A stretch of DNA of 64,000 bases from positions 31,448 to 95,447 of the forward strand of contig JAJEAV010000026.1 of assembly GCA_022822625.1 (NCBI GenBank). The letters run 5' to 3'. Of this stretch, positions 46,733-55,998 are shown piece by piece. The notes under the pieces were generated by a model that saw nothing but the letters and a program-made list of their open reading frames with translations, was not told where the DNA came from and made no database searches. Source of the DNA: Gammaproteobacteria bacterium. Its GTDB lineage: Bacteria; Pseudomonadota; Gammaproteobacteria; Arenicellales; Poriferihabitantaceae. A program made the translations under genes and the position numbers. The number at the start of each line of letters is the position of its first letter. Within the stretch, counting starts at the first letter, position 1.

Positions 46733-47176
46733 CTAGCTGGGATCAATGATGAAAAGCGTTTCACCATACTCCACCGGATCACCGGAAGATTTAAGCACAG
46801 TAACAACGGTGCCCGATATCTCGCTTTTCACTTGATTAAACGTTTTCATTGCTTCCAGTATACAAAGCGTATCACTCGGATTAACCACTGAACCAACCTG
46901 GACAAAAGGTTCGGCCTCCGGTTCTGATGAAGCGAAGAATGTACCGACCATTGGCGATGTCACTGCAAAACCACCCTTGTGATCTTCATTGAATGCAGGT
47001 TCCGCACTAATCGATTGTGGAGCGATGGTCTGACCTTGAGCTGGAGCGGCTACTACATGACCCGTCTCACCCGCTCTGCTTAGTCGTATCGTATCATCAC
47101 CTTCCTTGATCTCAAGCTCACTCAGCTTTGATTTTTCCAGCAGATCGATGAGCTTTTTTATTTTCCGTAAATCCAT
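46733..47176 (-). CDS. accB: biotin carboxyl carrier protein
   Basis: A 147-residue carrier. The C-terminal biotinyl domain contains LEAMKTFNQV with the biotinylated lysine K111. The N-terminal part (MDLRKIKKLIDLLEKSKLSELEI) is the standard helical segment, joined by an alanine/glutamine-rich linker. It precedes accC and follows aroQ by 2 bases, the order found in many gammaproteobacteria. Confidence 0.97.
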   Translation of the reverse strand: MDLRKIKKLIDLLEKSKLSELEIKEGDDTIRLSRAGETGHVVAAPAQGQTIAPQSISAEPAFNEDHKGGFAVTSPMVGTFFASSEPEAEPFVQVGSVVNPSDTLCILEAMKTFNQVKSEISGTVVTVLKSSGDPVEYGETLFIIDPS

Positions 47177-47178
47177 GA

Positions 47179-47661
47179 TTACTCGTTTTCAAACATGTCG
47201 GTCAGATTATCGGGGTCGTCAATCGCATCAAGGGAAGCAACAGCATACTGCAAGGCAAACATATATCCAGCAATTCCCATACCCGTGATCGTTGCATCCG
47301 CAATGTCCGACAGATAAGATTTGTGCCGAAATTTTTCCCGAGCAAAAATATTCGTTGCATGCACCTCTATAAAAGGCATTTCGGTCGCTAAAAATGCATC
47401 ACGCAACGCAATACTGGTATGCGTGTATGCTCCCGGATTGATAATGACATAGTTGATCCCTTCTTCATCTGCCTGCTGAATCCAATCCACCAGCTGGCCT
47501 TCAGAATTGCTTTGCTTGCATTCAAGATCAGTTTCCACCTTTTCTGCTTCCTCCAGTAAGGTATCTTCAAGCTCATTCAGAGTAATATAGCCGTAGAGGT
47601 CTGGTTCCCGGTGACCCAGCAGGTTCAGATTCGGACCGTTCAGTACTAGAAGTTTACGCAT
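47179..47661 (-). CDS. aroQ: type II 3-dehydroquinate dehydratase
   Basis: A 160-residue enzyme of the shikimate pathway. LLVLNGPNLNLLGHREPDLYG contains the catalytic tyrosine; INPGAYTHTSIALRDAF and the late FIEVHATNIFAREKFRHKSY segment with the catalytic histidine are typical. The frame opens at 47673, but the ATG at 47661 gives the family N-terminus. It is the first gene of the run through accB, accC and prmA towards fis. Confidence 0.95.
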   Translation of the reverse strand: MRKLLVLNGPNLNLLGHREPDLYGYITLNELEDTLLEEAEKVETDLECKQSNSEGQLVDWIQQADEEGINYVIINPGAYTHTSIALRDAFLATEMPFIEVHATNIFAREKFRHKSYLSDIADATITGMGIAGYMFALQYAVASLDAIDDPDNLTDMFENE

Positions 47662-47783
47662 GGTCAATCTCATAATGACAATCTTGGATTATCGCAAATT
47701 CATGCCGAAAAATCCATAGGATTGACCAGATCACTGCTTCAATCGTAACGCTAACATGCAGTCATTGAAATTGATTCAGCATT

Positions 47784-47818
47784 GATCATGCACCGATCAT
47801 GCATTTACTGATAATGCA
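47784..47818. repeat. three direct repeats GATCATGCA upstream of aroQ
   Basis: GATCATGCA occurs at 47784-47792 and 47795-47803, and GATAATGCA at 47810-47818, in the 175 bases between the Lrp-type gene stop and aroQ. Spacing is 11 and 15 bases. They may be regulator-binding boxes for the aroQ-acc operon; this is inference from pattern and place. Confidence 0.5.
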
Positions 47819-47836
47819 CAAATTCATTGATTTGCA

Positions 47837-48310
47837 CTAGATCGGCAAAGCTGTTGTGTACTTCATTTGCTCCATTGCAAAGGTTGAAGTCACGTCGGTC
47901 AAATCAATCCTGCTGATTATCTTTTTGTACAGATGATCAAACTCTGCAATGCTTGGTACAACAGCCCTTAATAGATAGTCTACTTCACCGCTCATTCGAT
48001 ACACCTCCATAATCTCGGGTATATCCGACATTTCAAATGCAAATTTTTCGGTCCATGCCATATTGTGCTGGTCCGTCTTGATTGCAATGAATACGGTGAC
48101 GTCAGTTCCAATCATGCGTTGATCCAATAATGCAACATTGGCACGTATTACCCCACTTTCCGTGAGATTTCGAACCCGTTTCCAACAGGGGGTCGGCGAT
48201 AGGTTTACTCGCTTTGAAAGCTCTTTAATCGACATGCTGGAATCCCGTTGCAAATAATACAATATTTTTTTATTTGGCTCATCAAGATAAAAATCTTTTT
48301 TATTTTTCAT
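47837..48310 (-). CDS. Lrp/AsnC-family transcriptional regulator
   Basis: A 157-residue regulator with an N-terminal winged helix (IKELSKRVNLSPTPCWKRVRNL as recognition region, about 27-50) and a C-terminal RAM ligand-binding domain (about 75-150). It is transcribed divergently from the sulfite reductase gene, with an inverted repeat between them, so local control of sulfur assimilation is plausible. The ligand is unknown; an amino acid is likely for the family. The ATG follows four ATT repeats rather than a clear ribosome-binding site. Confidence 0.88.
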   Translation of the reverse strand: MKNKKDFYLDEPNKKILYYLQRDSSMSIKELSKRVNLSPTPCWKRVRNLTESGVIRANVALLDQRMIGTDVTVFIAIKTDQHNMAWTEKFAFEMSDIPEIMEVYRMSGEVDYLLRAVVPSIAEFDHLYKKIISRIDLTDVTSTFAMEQMKYTTALPI

Positions 48311-48322
48311 AATAATAATAAT

Positions 48323-48359
48323 ATTTTCTATAAAAAAGTGATTTTATCATAGAAAAAAT
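48323..48359. promoter_or_regulatory. inverted repeat between the Lrp-type gene and cysI
   Basis: TTTTCTAT and ATAGAAAA form a perfect 8-base inverted repeat (arms at about 48324-48331 and 48349-48356), with 17 bases between them in a very AT-rich stretch. Lrp-type proteins bind AT-rich dyads, often next to their own gene, so this is a candidate autoregulatory site that could also control cysI. Confidence 0.4.
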
Positions 48360-48444
48360 AATTATTTTCTTTTTTGCATTGCCTTGTGTCGTATAGACGC
48401 ATAGACTGCACCTTGCATTGTCAAACAGCGAATTTACAGGAAAA

Positions 48445-50127
48445 ATGTATCAGCCCGATTCTTTTGAAAAAGAGTTCTATCAGTCACGAGCCAACCAGTT
48501 TGCAAACCAGGTCAAGCGCTATCTTGATGGCAACCTTGATGCAGATGTATTTCAGCAACTGCGACTTCGTAATGGTTTGTATGTCGAAAGATATTCTCCC
48601 ATGATCCGGGTCGCAATTCCTTATGGTCAGTTGAATTCCGAACAGTTACGTGCTCTGGCCGATATCGCAGACCGCTATGACCGAAGCTATGGACATTTCA
48701 CAACCCGCCAGAACATACAGTTCAATTGGGTTACCATTGAAGATTCTCCCAACCTTTTACGTGATCTCGCCAAGGTTGGCATGCATGCAATTCAGACAAG
48801 CGGCAGTTGTGTACGTAATATCACGACCGATCATCTGGCCGGTATATCTTCCGATGAAATGGTTGACCCACGCCCTTGGTGTGAACTGATTCGGCAATGG
48901 TCTACCCTACATCCAGAGTTCTACTGGTTACCCAGAAAATTCAAGATTGCCATATCAGGCTCTATCGAAGACCGAGCAGCCGTTCGTTTTCATGATATCG
49001 GAATAGAACTCTATCGAGGTCCTGCGAATCAGACTCTGGCCCGAATTCTGGTAGGTGGCGGCATGGGGAGAACCCCGGTTATCGGGAAAGTGCTGAAAGA
49101 ATCCCAGCCTGCCAAAAACCTACTCGCCTGGCTACAGGCAATTATCCACGTCTACAATAAACATGGGCGGCGAGATAACAAGTACAAGGCAAGAATCAAG
49201 ATTCTGGTCAATGACCGTGGTATTGACCGTTTCCAGAAGGAAGTTGAAGGCGTCTACCAGAAGTACTTCGAGTTGCAAGGCGAATGGGATGAAAAGCGCT
49301 TCATTGATATTGAAAACAGTTTCGCACCGCCAAGGCTTGATGATCATGCTGTTCCAACCAATATTATTCCGGTTCACAGTAATCATTTTCTGAAATGGAG
49401 GGAAACCAACACCGAAACTCACCAAGACCCGGATCGTGTAATTGTTCAATTGCCACTCAAGGCCAAAGGGGTGGCACCTGGCGATATGGATTCAGAAAAC
49501 ATGCGGAATCTAGCGGACATTGCCGACTACTACAGTGGCGGCGAGATACGTGTTACCCATCGACAAAATCTTGTGTTGCCCTGGGTGCACAGGAAACACC
49601 TGCATGCCATTTGGCAGCATCTTGATGAAATTCAGCTGGCGACCCCCAATCTTGGGATGCTCACCGATTCAATAGTTTGTCCCGGGCTTGATTATTGCTC
49701 ACTTGCCAATGCATCGACCATTCCGGTGATCAAGGAACTAGGAGTTGCAATCGATGATCTGGACCGCATACATGATATTGGGAAAATCAGTCTGAAAATG
49801 TCCGGTTGCATGAATGCTTGTGGCCATCATCATGCTGCCGATATTGGAGTTCTGGGTGTCGACAAGAAAGGCAAGGAGTGGTACCAGATTACTCTGGGCG
49901 GTGATGCCGGCAAGGAAGCCTGTATTGGAGAGAGAGTGGGCCCGGCAATTTCTCGTCAGCAGATTGTTGGCGCCATCTTGAATATTCTTGATACCTATCT
50001 TGACATCAGGGAATCCGGAGAGTCATTTGGAAAATGCTTTCGAAGAGTCGGGGTGAAACCTTATCAGGAGAAACTTTATGCAGATCATAAAAAATCGCGA
50101 AATCATGCAGACAGAGTGGCTGCCTGA
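48445..50127 (+). CDS. cysI: sulfite reductase, siroheme [4Fe-4S] subunit
   Basis: A 560-residue nitrite/sulfite reductase family protein with the two-fold ferredoxin-like and siroheme-domain repeats. Cluster and siroheme cysteines are in CPGLDYC and SGCMNACGHHH near the C-terminus. TRQNIQFNW and THRQNLVLPW are the paired repeat motifs. The ATG at 48445 follows AGGAAAA and gives the MYQPDSF start typical for this group; a TTG at 48418 is unlikely. The electron donor (NADPH flavoprotein or ferredoxin) is not encoded nearby. The end overlaps the DUF934 gene by 50 bases. Confidence 0.93.
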   Translation: MYQPDSFEKEFYQSRANQFANQVKRYLDGNLDADVFQQLRLRNGLYVERYSPMIRVAIPYGQLNSEQLRALADIADRYDRSYGHFTTRQNIQFNWVTIEDSPNLLRDLAKVGMHAIQTSGSCVRNITTDHLAGISSDEMVDPRPWCELIRQWSTLHPEFYWLPRKFKIAISGSIEDRAAVRFHDIGIELYRGPANQTLARILVGGGMGRTPVIGKVLKESQPAKNLLAWLQAIIHVYNKHGRRDNKYKARIKILVNDRGIDRFQKEVEGVYQKYFELQGEWDEKRFIDIENSFAPPRLDDHAVPTNIIPVHSNHFLKWRETNTETHQDPDRVIVQLPLKAKGVAPGDMDSENMRNLADIADYYSGGEIRVTHRQNLVLPWVHRKHLHAIWQHLDEIQLATPNLGMLTDSIVCPGLDYCSLANASTIPVIKELGVAIDDLDRIHDIGKISLKMSGCMNACGHHHAADIGVLGVDKKGKEWYQITLGGDAGKEACIGERVGPAISRQQIVGAILNILDTYLDIRESGESFGKCFRRVGVKPYQEKLYADHKKSRNHADRVAA

Positions 50128-50551
50128 CCAGCCTATCCAGCATATGAATTCAAGGCGGCAGATCCTGGCACTTGACACCTGGCTAGAGCAACTGGACTTT
50201 TATCGCACAAGCAAACGACGTGAGGCATTACCCGGGGTAATGCTCCAGCCTGATGAAAATCTCGAACTGTTGAAGGAATGGCTGACCAAAATCCCGGTGA
50301 TCGCCATCAATGTCGAGAACTTCTCTGATGGAAGGGTTTATTCACTGGCATTTGAACTTCGTCAGTTCCATCACTATGCCGGGGAGATTCGAGCGATTGG
50401 GGCTGTTTACGATAATCTATCCATGATGGAACAATGCGGGTTTGATGCTTTTGTGTTGCGGGAAGGACTCTCTGTGGAAGAGGCTATCGGTTATTTTAGT
50501 GAAATCGAATTTGACTATTCGTTGCGGACACCTGTTCCCCTGGCTGATTGA
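50078..50551 (+). CDS. DUF934 family protein, sulfur-assimilation partner
   Basis: A 157-residue protein of the DUF934 family, regularly encoded next to this type of cysI in proteobacteria. It includes NVENFSDGRVYSLAFELR and a C-terminal YFSEIEFDYS segment. The ATG lies 50 bases inside the cysI end but has an excellent AGGAGAAAC ribosome-binding site, so the overlap looks real. The role is unknown; assistance to sulfite reductase is inferred from context. Confidence 0.87.
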   Translation: MQIIKNREIMQTEWLPDQPIQHMNSRRQILALDTWLEQLDFYRTSKRREALPGVMLQPDENLELLKEWLTKIPVIAINVENFSDGRVYSLAFELRQFHHYAGEIRAIGAVYDNLSMMEQCGFDAFVLREGLSVEEAIGYFSEIEFDYSLRTPVPLAD

Positions 50552-50854
50552 CCCTTCAAGTCTACAAACAGGAACTGGAATTATTCATACTCCCGCGCCG
50601 TATTTTTGCACGAGCCAACTGTATGGATTCTCGGCTTCCGGGATGATTCCAGACGAGAGGAGCAGTGGCGATTGATTGATGTGGCCACGATCTGCATAAA
50701 AGGCCTGAAAAGAATTTTTCCTGTTTCGTCATGTTCTTGTGCTGTTCACCATCAGTCCGTTTGTCATCAATCCCTCATATTCAATACATGCTTTCTGGAA
50801 AGCCTGTATCATGAGCGTGGATGTGGAGGGGAAAAATCAGGGATACGCAGAATT
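50552..50854. other. intergenic region between DUF934 gene and sdhE
   Basis: The two genes converge on this stretch. A plus-strand frame from 50606 runs on through sdhE and looks protein-like for its first 35 codons only, without a ribosome-binding site, so I do not call it. No convincing terminator was seen. Confidence 0.4.
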
Positions 50855-51142
50855 CTATTCGAAGGTTGGGGAACCCTTTGTGATGCTCATGATACGCTTC
50901 ACCATTTGCCGAAACCGGGGTTCATGAACAGGCTGTCCGTTACAGAGCCAATCAATCAGAAAGTCATCCTCCACCTCCAGAAGATTGGCAAAGACCTGGC
51001 GTTCGTCGGCATCGAGGTTTTTGTAGTCGACCTCCAAATAACCAGTCAAAATACAATCGAGCTCACGTGTGCCACGCCGGCACCGATAGAGGAGTCTTCT
51101 TTCCTCTCGTGATCCTGTCTGATTAGCACCATCTGTGCCCAA
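50855..51142 (-). CDS. sdhE: succinate dehydrogenase flavinylation factor SdhE
   Basis: A 95-residue protein that promotes covalent FAD attachment to SdhA. The RGTRELD motif (the RGxxE box) is at about residues 23-29, and the helical-bundle pattern LEVEDDFLIDWLCNGQPV is typical. It starts 2 bases after sdhB, so it is the last gene of the sdhCDABE operon. Confidence 0.93.
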   Translation of the reverse strand: MGTDGANQTGSREERRLLYRCRRGTRELDCILTGYLEVDYKNLDADERQVFANLLEVEDDFLIDWLCNGQPVHEPRFRQMVKRIMSITKGSPTFE

Positions 51143-51144
51143 AA

Positions 51145-51918
51145 TTATTTTCTTTCCTGTATCGCCAGCTTGATTTGGGCTATTGATTTTGCCGGATTAA
51201 GTCCCTTGGGGCAGGTTTGGGTACAGTTCATGATGGTATGGCAACGATAAAGCTTGAAAGCATCATCGAGTTGATCAAGACGCTCTCCAGTAAAATCATC
51301 ACGACTGTCTGCAATCCAGCGATACGCCTGAAGCAATGCTGCCGGGCCAAGATAGCGGTCTCCATTCCACCAGTAGCTCGGACAACTTGTCGAGCAGCAT
51401 GCACACAGGATGCATTCATATAACCCATCAAGCCTGCTACGTTCATCTTCTGACTGCAAACGCTCCCGATCCGGTGAAGGGCTATCGGATTGAAGCCAGG
51501 GCTTGATAGACGTGTATTGGGCATAGAAGTTTGAAAGATCTACGACCAGATCCTTGACTACCGACATGTGAGGCAAAGGGTATATCTTGATATCACCCTT
51601 GGCTTCCACCGCTGAACTAATGCATGCCAGAGAATTTGTGCCATTAATGTTCATCGAACAGGATCCACAGATGCCTTCCCGGCATGAACGCCGAAATGTA
51701 AGAGTACTGTCCATGGAATTCTTGATGTGAATCAGAATATCCAGCACCATCGGCCCGCATGCCTTGGTATCGACATCATATCGATCCAGTCGCGGGTTAT
51801 CTCCGGTATCGGGATCATAGCGATAGATATAGACCGATTTCAGGTCTTCTGATGTTGAGTCCGTGAAGTGATCGCCTTGTTGAATGCGTGAATTTTTGGG
51901 TAATCTGAACTCGGCCAT
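51145..51918 (-). CDS. sdhB: succinate dehydrogenase iron-sulfur subunit
   Basis: A 257-residue electron-transfer subunit of complex II. Cysteines for the [2Fe-2S] cluster are in CREGICGSC, for the [4Fe-4S] in [12 protein letters not shown], and for the [3Fe-4S] in [17 protein letters not shown]. It shares one base with the sdhA stop. It passes electrons from FAD in SdhA to quinone at SdhC/D on the inner membrane. Confidence 0.97.
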   Translation of the reverse strand: MAEFRLPKNSRIQQGDHFTDSTSEDLKSVYIYRYDPDTGDNPRLDRYDVDTKACGPMVLDILIHIKNSMDSTLTFRRSCREGICGSCSMNINGTNSLACISSAVEAKGDIKIYPLPHMSVVKDLVVDLSNFYAQYTSIKPWLQSDSPSPDRERLQSEDERSRLDGLYECILCACCSTSCPSYWWNGDRYLGPAALLQAYRWIADSRDDFTGERLDQLDDAFKLYRCHTIMNCTQTCPKGLNPAKSIAQIKLAIQERK

Positions 51919-53708
51919 CAGTAAACTCGCTCCTTTGGCTTGATATATTCAACTTCGTCGGTCAAGGTGTAGTCATGCACGGGTCGATAATCGATAACCG
52001 GCTCATCTTCAATATTTTCCAGCCAAGTCAAGGTATGTTTCATCCAGTTTCGATCATCCCGTTCGGGGTAATCTTCACGTGCATGGGCGCCTCGACTTTC
52101 TTTTCGATTCAACGCCGACTCAATCGTAACACGTGCTTGTCGCAGCAAATTATCAAGTTCTATGGTCTCAACCAGATCGGTGTTCCAAACCATCGAACGG
52201 TCTGTTACGCGAATATCGCTGAACTGTTGACACACTTCCTTGAGTTTATCGGCTCCTTCCTGAATCAACGCCTCAGTCCTGAATACCGCGCAGTTGGCCT
52301 GCATGATTTTCTGCATTTGCAGGCGAAGCTCGGCTGTAGGACTACTCCCGTCGGCATACCGCAACGTATCAAGACGATCAATAATCGATTCACCGGCTCC
52401 TCGACCAAGTTTTATTGTACCTTGTTTGCCCTTGAGGATATCTCTGGCTCGATGGGCGGATGCCCTGCCAAATACCACGATATCAAGCAATGAATTGGAT
52501 CCCAGGCGATTTGCGCCGTGTACGGAAACACAGGCTGCTTCACCGATTGCCATTAATCCGGGAACCACCTGCTCCGGGTCACCATCTTTCAAGGTTACCA
52601 CCTCGCCATGGATATTTGTCTGGATACCGCCCATGTTGTAATGGACTGTTGGAATGACCGGAACGGGATTTTTTGTAACATCAACCCCGGCAAAGATTTT
52701 TGCTGATTCGGATATGCCTGGCAATCTTTCAGCCAGAACTTCAGGCCCCAGATGTTCGAGATGGAGAAAAATATGATCTTTCTCTTCGCCGACACCGAGG
52801 CCATTCTGGATTTCCATGGTCATGGAGCGACTGACCACATCACGGGAGGCAAGATCCTTCGCATTTGGCGCATAGCGTTCCATAAAACGTTCACCTTTGG
52901 AATTGGTCAGATAACCCCCCTCGCCTCTCGCACCCTCAGTAATCAGGCATCCCGATCCATAAATGCCAGTCGGATGGAACTGCACAAACTCCATATCCTG
53001 CAGAGGCAAGCCGGCGCGGAGCACCATGCCCCCGCCATCCCCCGTACAACTGTGTGCAGAAGTGGCGGAGAAATAGGTTCGGCCGTAACCGCCAGTTGCA
53101 AGGACTACAATTCTCGAAGCAAAACGGTGGAGTTTCCCAGTATCCAGATCCCATGCCAGTACCCCTCGGCACTCGCCTTCTTCCATGATCAGATCGAGAG
53201 CAAAATACTCTACAAAAAACTCTGCCTTGTGACGGAGGGATTGCTGGTAGAGGGTATGCAGGATTGCATGGCCGGTCCGATCTGCTGCTGCACAGGTTCT
53301 TTGCGCCAGCCCTTCCCCGTAATGAGTAGTCATTCCGCCAAAGGCGCGCTGATAAATCTTGCCTTCAGGAGTTCTTGAAAAAGGTACTCCGTGATGTTCC
53401 AGTTCAATGACGGCATCCGGCGCCTCCTTGCACATGTATTCGATTGCGTCTTGGTCACCCAACCAGTCAGATCCCTTGACTGTGTCATACATGTGCCAGC
53501 GCCAGTCATCTTCTCCCATATTTCCAAGAGCTGCGCTCATTCCACCTTGAGCAGCCACCGTGTGGCTTCTCGTGGGAAAGAGCTTGGTAATACATGCCGT
53601 GCTTAGCCCCTCAACAGCCATACCGAAGGTCGCTCTCAGGCCAGCACCTCCAGCTCCAACGACCACGACATCATAGTAGTGATCTACGATCTCATAATTC
53701 TTGCTCAT
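51918..53708 (-). CDS. sdhA: succinate dehydrogenase flavoprotein subunit
   Basis: A 596-residue flavoprotein oxidising succinate to fumarate in the TCA cycle. The FAD-binding [13 protein letters not shown] is near residue 15, and the histidine for covalent FAD is H49 in [30 protein letters not shown] and the active-site region [11 protein letters not shown] are typical. It lies 21 bases after sdhD. Confidence 0.98.
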   Translation of the reverse strand: MSKNYEIVDHYYDVVVVGAGGAGLRATFGMAVEGLSTACITKLFPTRSHTVAAQGGMSAALGNMGEDDWRWHMYDTVKGSDWLGDQDAIEYMCKEAPDAVIELEHHGVPFSRTPEGKIYQRAFGGMTTHYGEGLAQRTCAAADRTGHAILHTLYQQSLRHKAEFFVEYFALDLIMEEGECRGVLAWDLDTGKLHRFASRIVVLATGGYGRTYFSATSAHSCTGDGGGMVLRAGLPLQDMEFVQFHPTGIYGSGCLITEGARGEGGYLTNSKGERFMERYAPNAKDLASRDVVSRSMTMEIQNGLGVGEEKDHIFLHLEHLGPEVLAERLPGISESAKIFAGVDVTKNPVPVIPTVHYNMGGIQTNIHGEVVTLKDGDPEQVVPGLMAIGEAACVSVHGANRLGSNSLLDIVVFGRASAHRARDILKGKQGTIKLGRGAGESIIDRLDTLRYADGSSPTAELRLQMQKIMQANCAVFRTEALIQEGADKLKEVCQQFSDIRVTDRSMVWNTDLVETIELDNLLRQARVTIESALNRKESRGAHAREDYPERDDRNWMKHTLTWLENIEDEPVIDYRPVHDYTLTDEVEYIKPKERVY

Positions 53709-53729
53709 GCCTTATCCAATCCCGTGAAC

Positions 53730-54104
53730 TTAAAGAGCAATCCGTAACACGGAGAAAACTGCCAGAATGCCAAACAGTAGCAGCACCGCCCTTGAAAACA
53801 ACACCAGGGTCAGCCTGATACCGCGATTATGTACATAATCTTCAATCACAACCTGCAATCCCAACTGAGCATGATAGAACATGAAAATCGAGTATAGAAT
53901 CAGGCAGCAGGCCGTGAATGGGTCAGCGATCCATTCTTGCACCATATAGTGCCCTTGGCCCAATTGATCGACAATCGAGAATAAAAACCAAAACGTTAAT
54001 GGAATCAAGACCAACGCAGAGAGACGTTGCCGCCACCAGTGGTGTGACCCCTCACCCGAGGTACCCAGGCCCTTCACTCTCGCAAGGGGTAGTTCCAATC
54101 TCAT
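53730..54104 (-). CDS. sdhD: succinate dehydrogenase membrane anchor subunit
   Basis: A 124-residue inner-membrane protein with three hydrophobic helices. The haem b ligand is probably the histidine in FYHAQLGLQVVIEDYVH. GEGSHHWWRQRLSALVLIPL at the N-terminus is typical. Its ATG overlaps the sdhC stop by 4 bases. Confidence 0.93.
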   Translation of the reverse strand: MRLELPLARVKGLGTSGEGSHHWWRQRLSALVLIPLTFWFLFSIVDQLGQGHYMVQEWIADPFTACCLILYSIFMFYHAQLGLQVVIEDYVHNRGIRLTLVLFSRAVLLLFGILAVFSVLRIAL

Positions 54105-54466
54105 ATGAGCCAGACTCCAGCGGTGATGATGACTGCAAGCAATACAACCAGCTTTCCCGTTCGATAAACCTGAGAAATTTCAAATCCATAACCAATATCC
54201 CAGGCCAAATGACGGATGCCGTTACACAGATGATATGCCGTGCAGAGTGTCCAGATAATCAATAGACTCTTGCCTGGCACAGAAACCAGGAAGCCCGACA
54301 AACTCTCATACCATGCCCCTCCCCTTGCTACGCTTTCAATCCATAAGGAGATTGCTATCGCCCCGAGCGCAATAATTACCCCGGTAATTCGGTGCAATAT
54401 CGACATTACGGAGGTAATCTGCGGCCGATAAACCTGCAGATGTGGTGATAAAGGACGTGTACTCAA
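54101..54466 (-). CDS. sdhC: succinate dehydrogenase cytochrome b556 subunit
   Basis: A 121-residue membrane subunit with three helices. RPLSPHLQVYRPQITSVMSI is the family start with quinone-site residues, and the haem ligand is the histidine in CTAYHLCNGIRHLAWD. I chose a TTG at 54466 (MSTRPLSPHL): GGGGAG lies 9 bases upstream, and a TATAAT (54498-54503) just before it would place the transcript start at about 54491. The longer frame to 54637 begins upstream of that -10 and has no family-like sequence. Confidence 0.92.
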   Translation of the reverse strand: MSTRPLSPHLQVYRPQITSVMSILHRITGVIIALGAIAISLWIESVARGGAWYESLSGFLVSVPGKSLLIIWTLCTAYHLCNGIRHLAWDIGYGFEISQVYRTGKLVVLLAVIITAGVWLI

Positions 54467-54497
54467 GTTTTCGGTCTCCCCGAACTCGGAAAAGCAA

Positions 54498-54503
54498 ATT
54501 ATA
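54498..54503 (-). promoter_or_regulatory. -10 element of the sdhCDABE operon
   Basis: A perfect TATAAT on the minus strand, about 32 bases before the chosen sdhC start. The matching -35 region is poor, which would suit an activator-dependent promoter. Divergent ygfZ begins about 200 bases away. Confidence 0.4.
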
Positions 54504-54700
54504 CTAAATTGAGGGTGATATTTTTCTTTGGGAATTATATATAAAAGCAATATTTGAGCTTGTGCCATAGTTCCCAATTGCTTCATGCCAATGGCATGTC
54601 CTTTCGCATTCGACATCTTGAAGCCTAACGTATTCATGCATCGATATGGAAGTGTACAATTCGAACCATCGAATACTTGTACCTTCTTGAGAAAACCAGC

Positions 54701-55651
54701 ATGTCATTACTGCAAACCCAATTCTCTCCGATTCACCCGGCAGATTCGGATTACTCATCGGTTTTAAACAACATGGGAACAAATACATCAGGGTTCTTGC
54801 TTGAGCATTTATCCCTGGTTTCGGTGACCGGTTCCGACACAGAAAAATTCCTGCAGAATCAATTCAGCAATGACATCTCCAGAATGTCGGATACGGAGGC
54901 CCAGTTGAATGCCTACTGCAACCCCAAGGGCAGAGTGCTTGCCATGCCATATTTGATGAAAAGACAGGATGGTGGATATTGGATGATCGTCCCGAATGAC
55001 CTGACAGATGGATTTATCAAGCGTCTGAGGATTTATGTGATGAGGGCAAAAGTCACGATAAATCCAGAAGAAGAACATGTGGTGTTCGGGCTGCTTGGGG
55101 AAAGATCAGAGCTGGCGGGCTTGAGCACCTACAAATTTACCGGTCATATCCATCGCTCTATTGCCATTGGCAAATCGAAACAACTGTATGGTGCGATGAA
55201 TACCCTGGACAGCATGCTGAGCCATGATTACTGGAGATTGTGCGACATCCTGTCTGGACTTCCACAGGTCTACAGCCAAACTGTCGAACAATACATTCCT
55301 CAACACATCAATATGGATCTTGTATCCGGAATCAATTTCAGCAAGGGCTGTTATCCGGGACAGGAAATTATTGCTCGCCTTCGCTACCTGGGAAAATCGA
55401 AATACCGTCTATGTATAGCGAACGTCGTCAGTGAAGACCGGGTTGAACCCGGCCAGACGCTTTTCGAGAAAAGTCACGTTGATCAGAAAGCGGGACTGGT
55501 TATTGATGCGGTCAAAACCGGAAAGAGAAAATATCTGCTCTCGGCCATGCTTAAATTCAGTGCCGGCAAGTATCCAGCAACATGTCTGGACTCAGGTAGT
55601 GGTCCGGAACTCTGTTTGGAAGACTTGCCATATGAAGTACCTGTCGAATAA
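54701..55651 (+). CDS. ygfZ: folate-binding YgfZ family protein
   Basis: A 316-residue protein related to glycine cleavage T protein, thought to help assembly or repair of some iron-sulfur enzymes with tetrahydrofolate. The signature KGCYPGQEII with its conserved cysteine is clear. Linkage to sdhE/sdh is common in gammaproteobacteria. The ATG at 54701 follows GAGAAA; the frame opens at 54677. Confidence 0.93.
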   Translation: MSLLQTQFSPIHPADSDYSSVLNNMGTNTSGFLLEHLSLVSVTGSDTEKFLQNQFSNDISRMSDTEAQLNAYCNPKGRVLAMPYLMKRQDGGYWMIVPNDLTDGFIKRLRIYVMRAKVTINPEEEHVVFGLLGERSELAGLSTYKFTGHIHRSIAIGKSKQLYGAMNTLDSMLSHDYWRLCDILSGLPQVYSQTVEQYIPQHINMDLVSGINFSKGCYPGQEIIARLRYLGKSKYRLCIANVVSEDRVEPGQTLFEKSHVDQKAGLVIDAVKTGKRKYLLSAMLKFSAGKYPATCLDSGSGPELCLEDLPYEVPVE

Positions 55652-55701
55652 TCCTTTTCCCTGTTCAGGCCAGAAATTGCCTTGGCTTCCGTCAGGTCCC
55701 A

Positions 55702-55998
55702 TCAAAAGGAATCAGCCTCGACCTCCTGAATTTCAACAATTTGATAGAAAACCTCATCTTCCTTAATCAGGCCCAGCTCAGAACGTGCAATTGCTTCAAC
55801 CGCTTTATCGCTACCCTTGTACGCCATGACTTGACGCAGAAGCCTCTCATTTCGGGCCTTCAACACTTCATTCTCTGCGGTTTGCACTTCCAGTTGGTCT
55901 TGAAGTTTACGCAGTTCGAAAAAATTGTTATAGCCAAACAGAAACATGTAGGCCAATCCCAACAAGCTAGCCAGTATGAAATAATTGATCGCCTTCAT
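55702..55998 (-). CDS. ftsB: cell division protein FtsB
   Basis: A 98-residue single-pass membrane protein of the divisome. A short cytoplasmic start and membrane helix (about 4-22, [19 protein letters not shown]) are followed by a periplasmic coiled coil (about 28-62). It pairs with FtsL and FtsQ. The ATGA overlap with eno is standard for gammaproteobacteria. Confidence 0.92.
   Translation of the reverse strand: MKAINYFILASLLGLAYMFLFGYNNFFELRKLQDQLEVQTAENEVLKARNERLLRQVMAYKGSDKAVEAIARSELGLIKEDEVFYQIVEIQEVEADSF

Noticed and set aside
48310..48323. Microsatellite phase variation of the Lrp-type gene as a firm call
   Set aside because: Only four repeat units; kept as a low-interest observation.
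50606..51112. 168-residue plus-strand frame across sdhE
   Set aside because: Most of it is the antisense of sdhE, which is a clear family member; no ribosome-binding site.
54467..54637. N-terminal extension of SdhC to an ATG at 54637
   Set aside because: The extra residues are unlike the family and would begin upstream of the likely -10 element.
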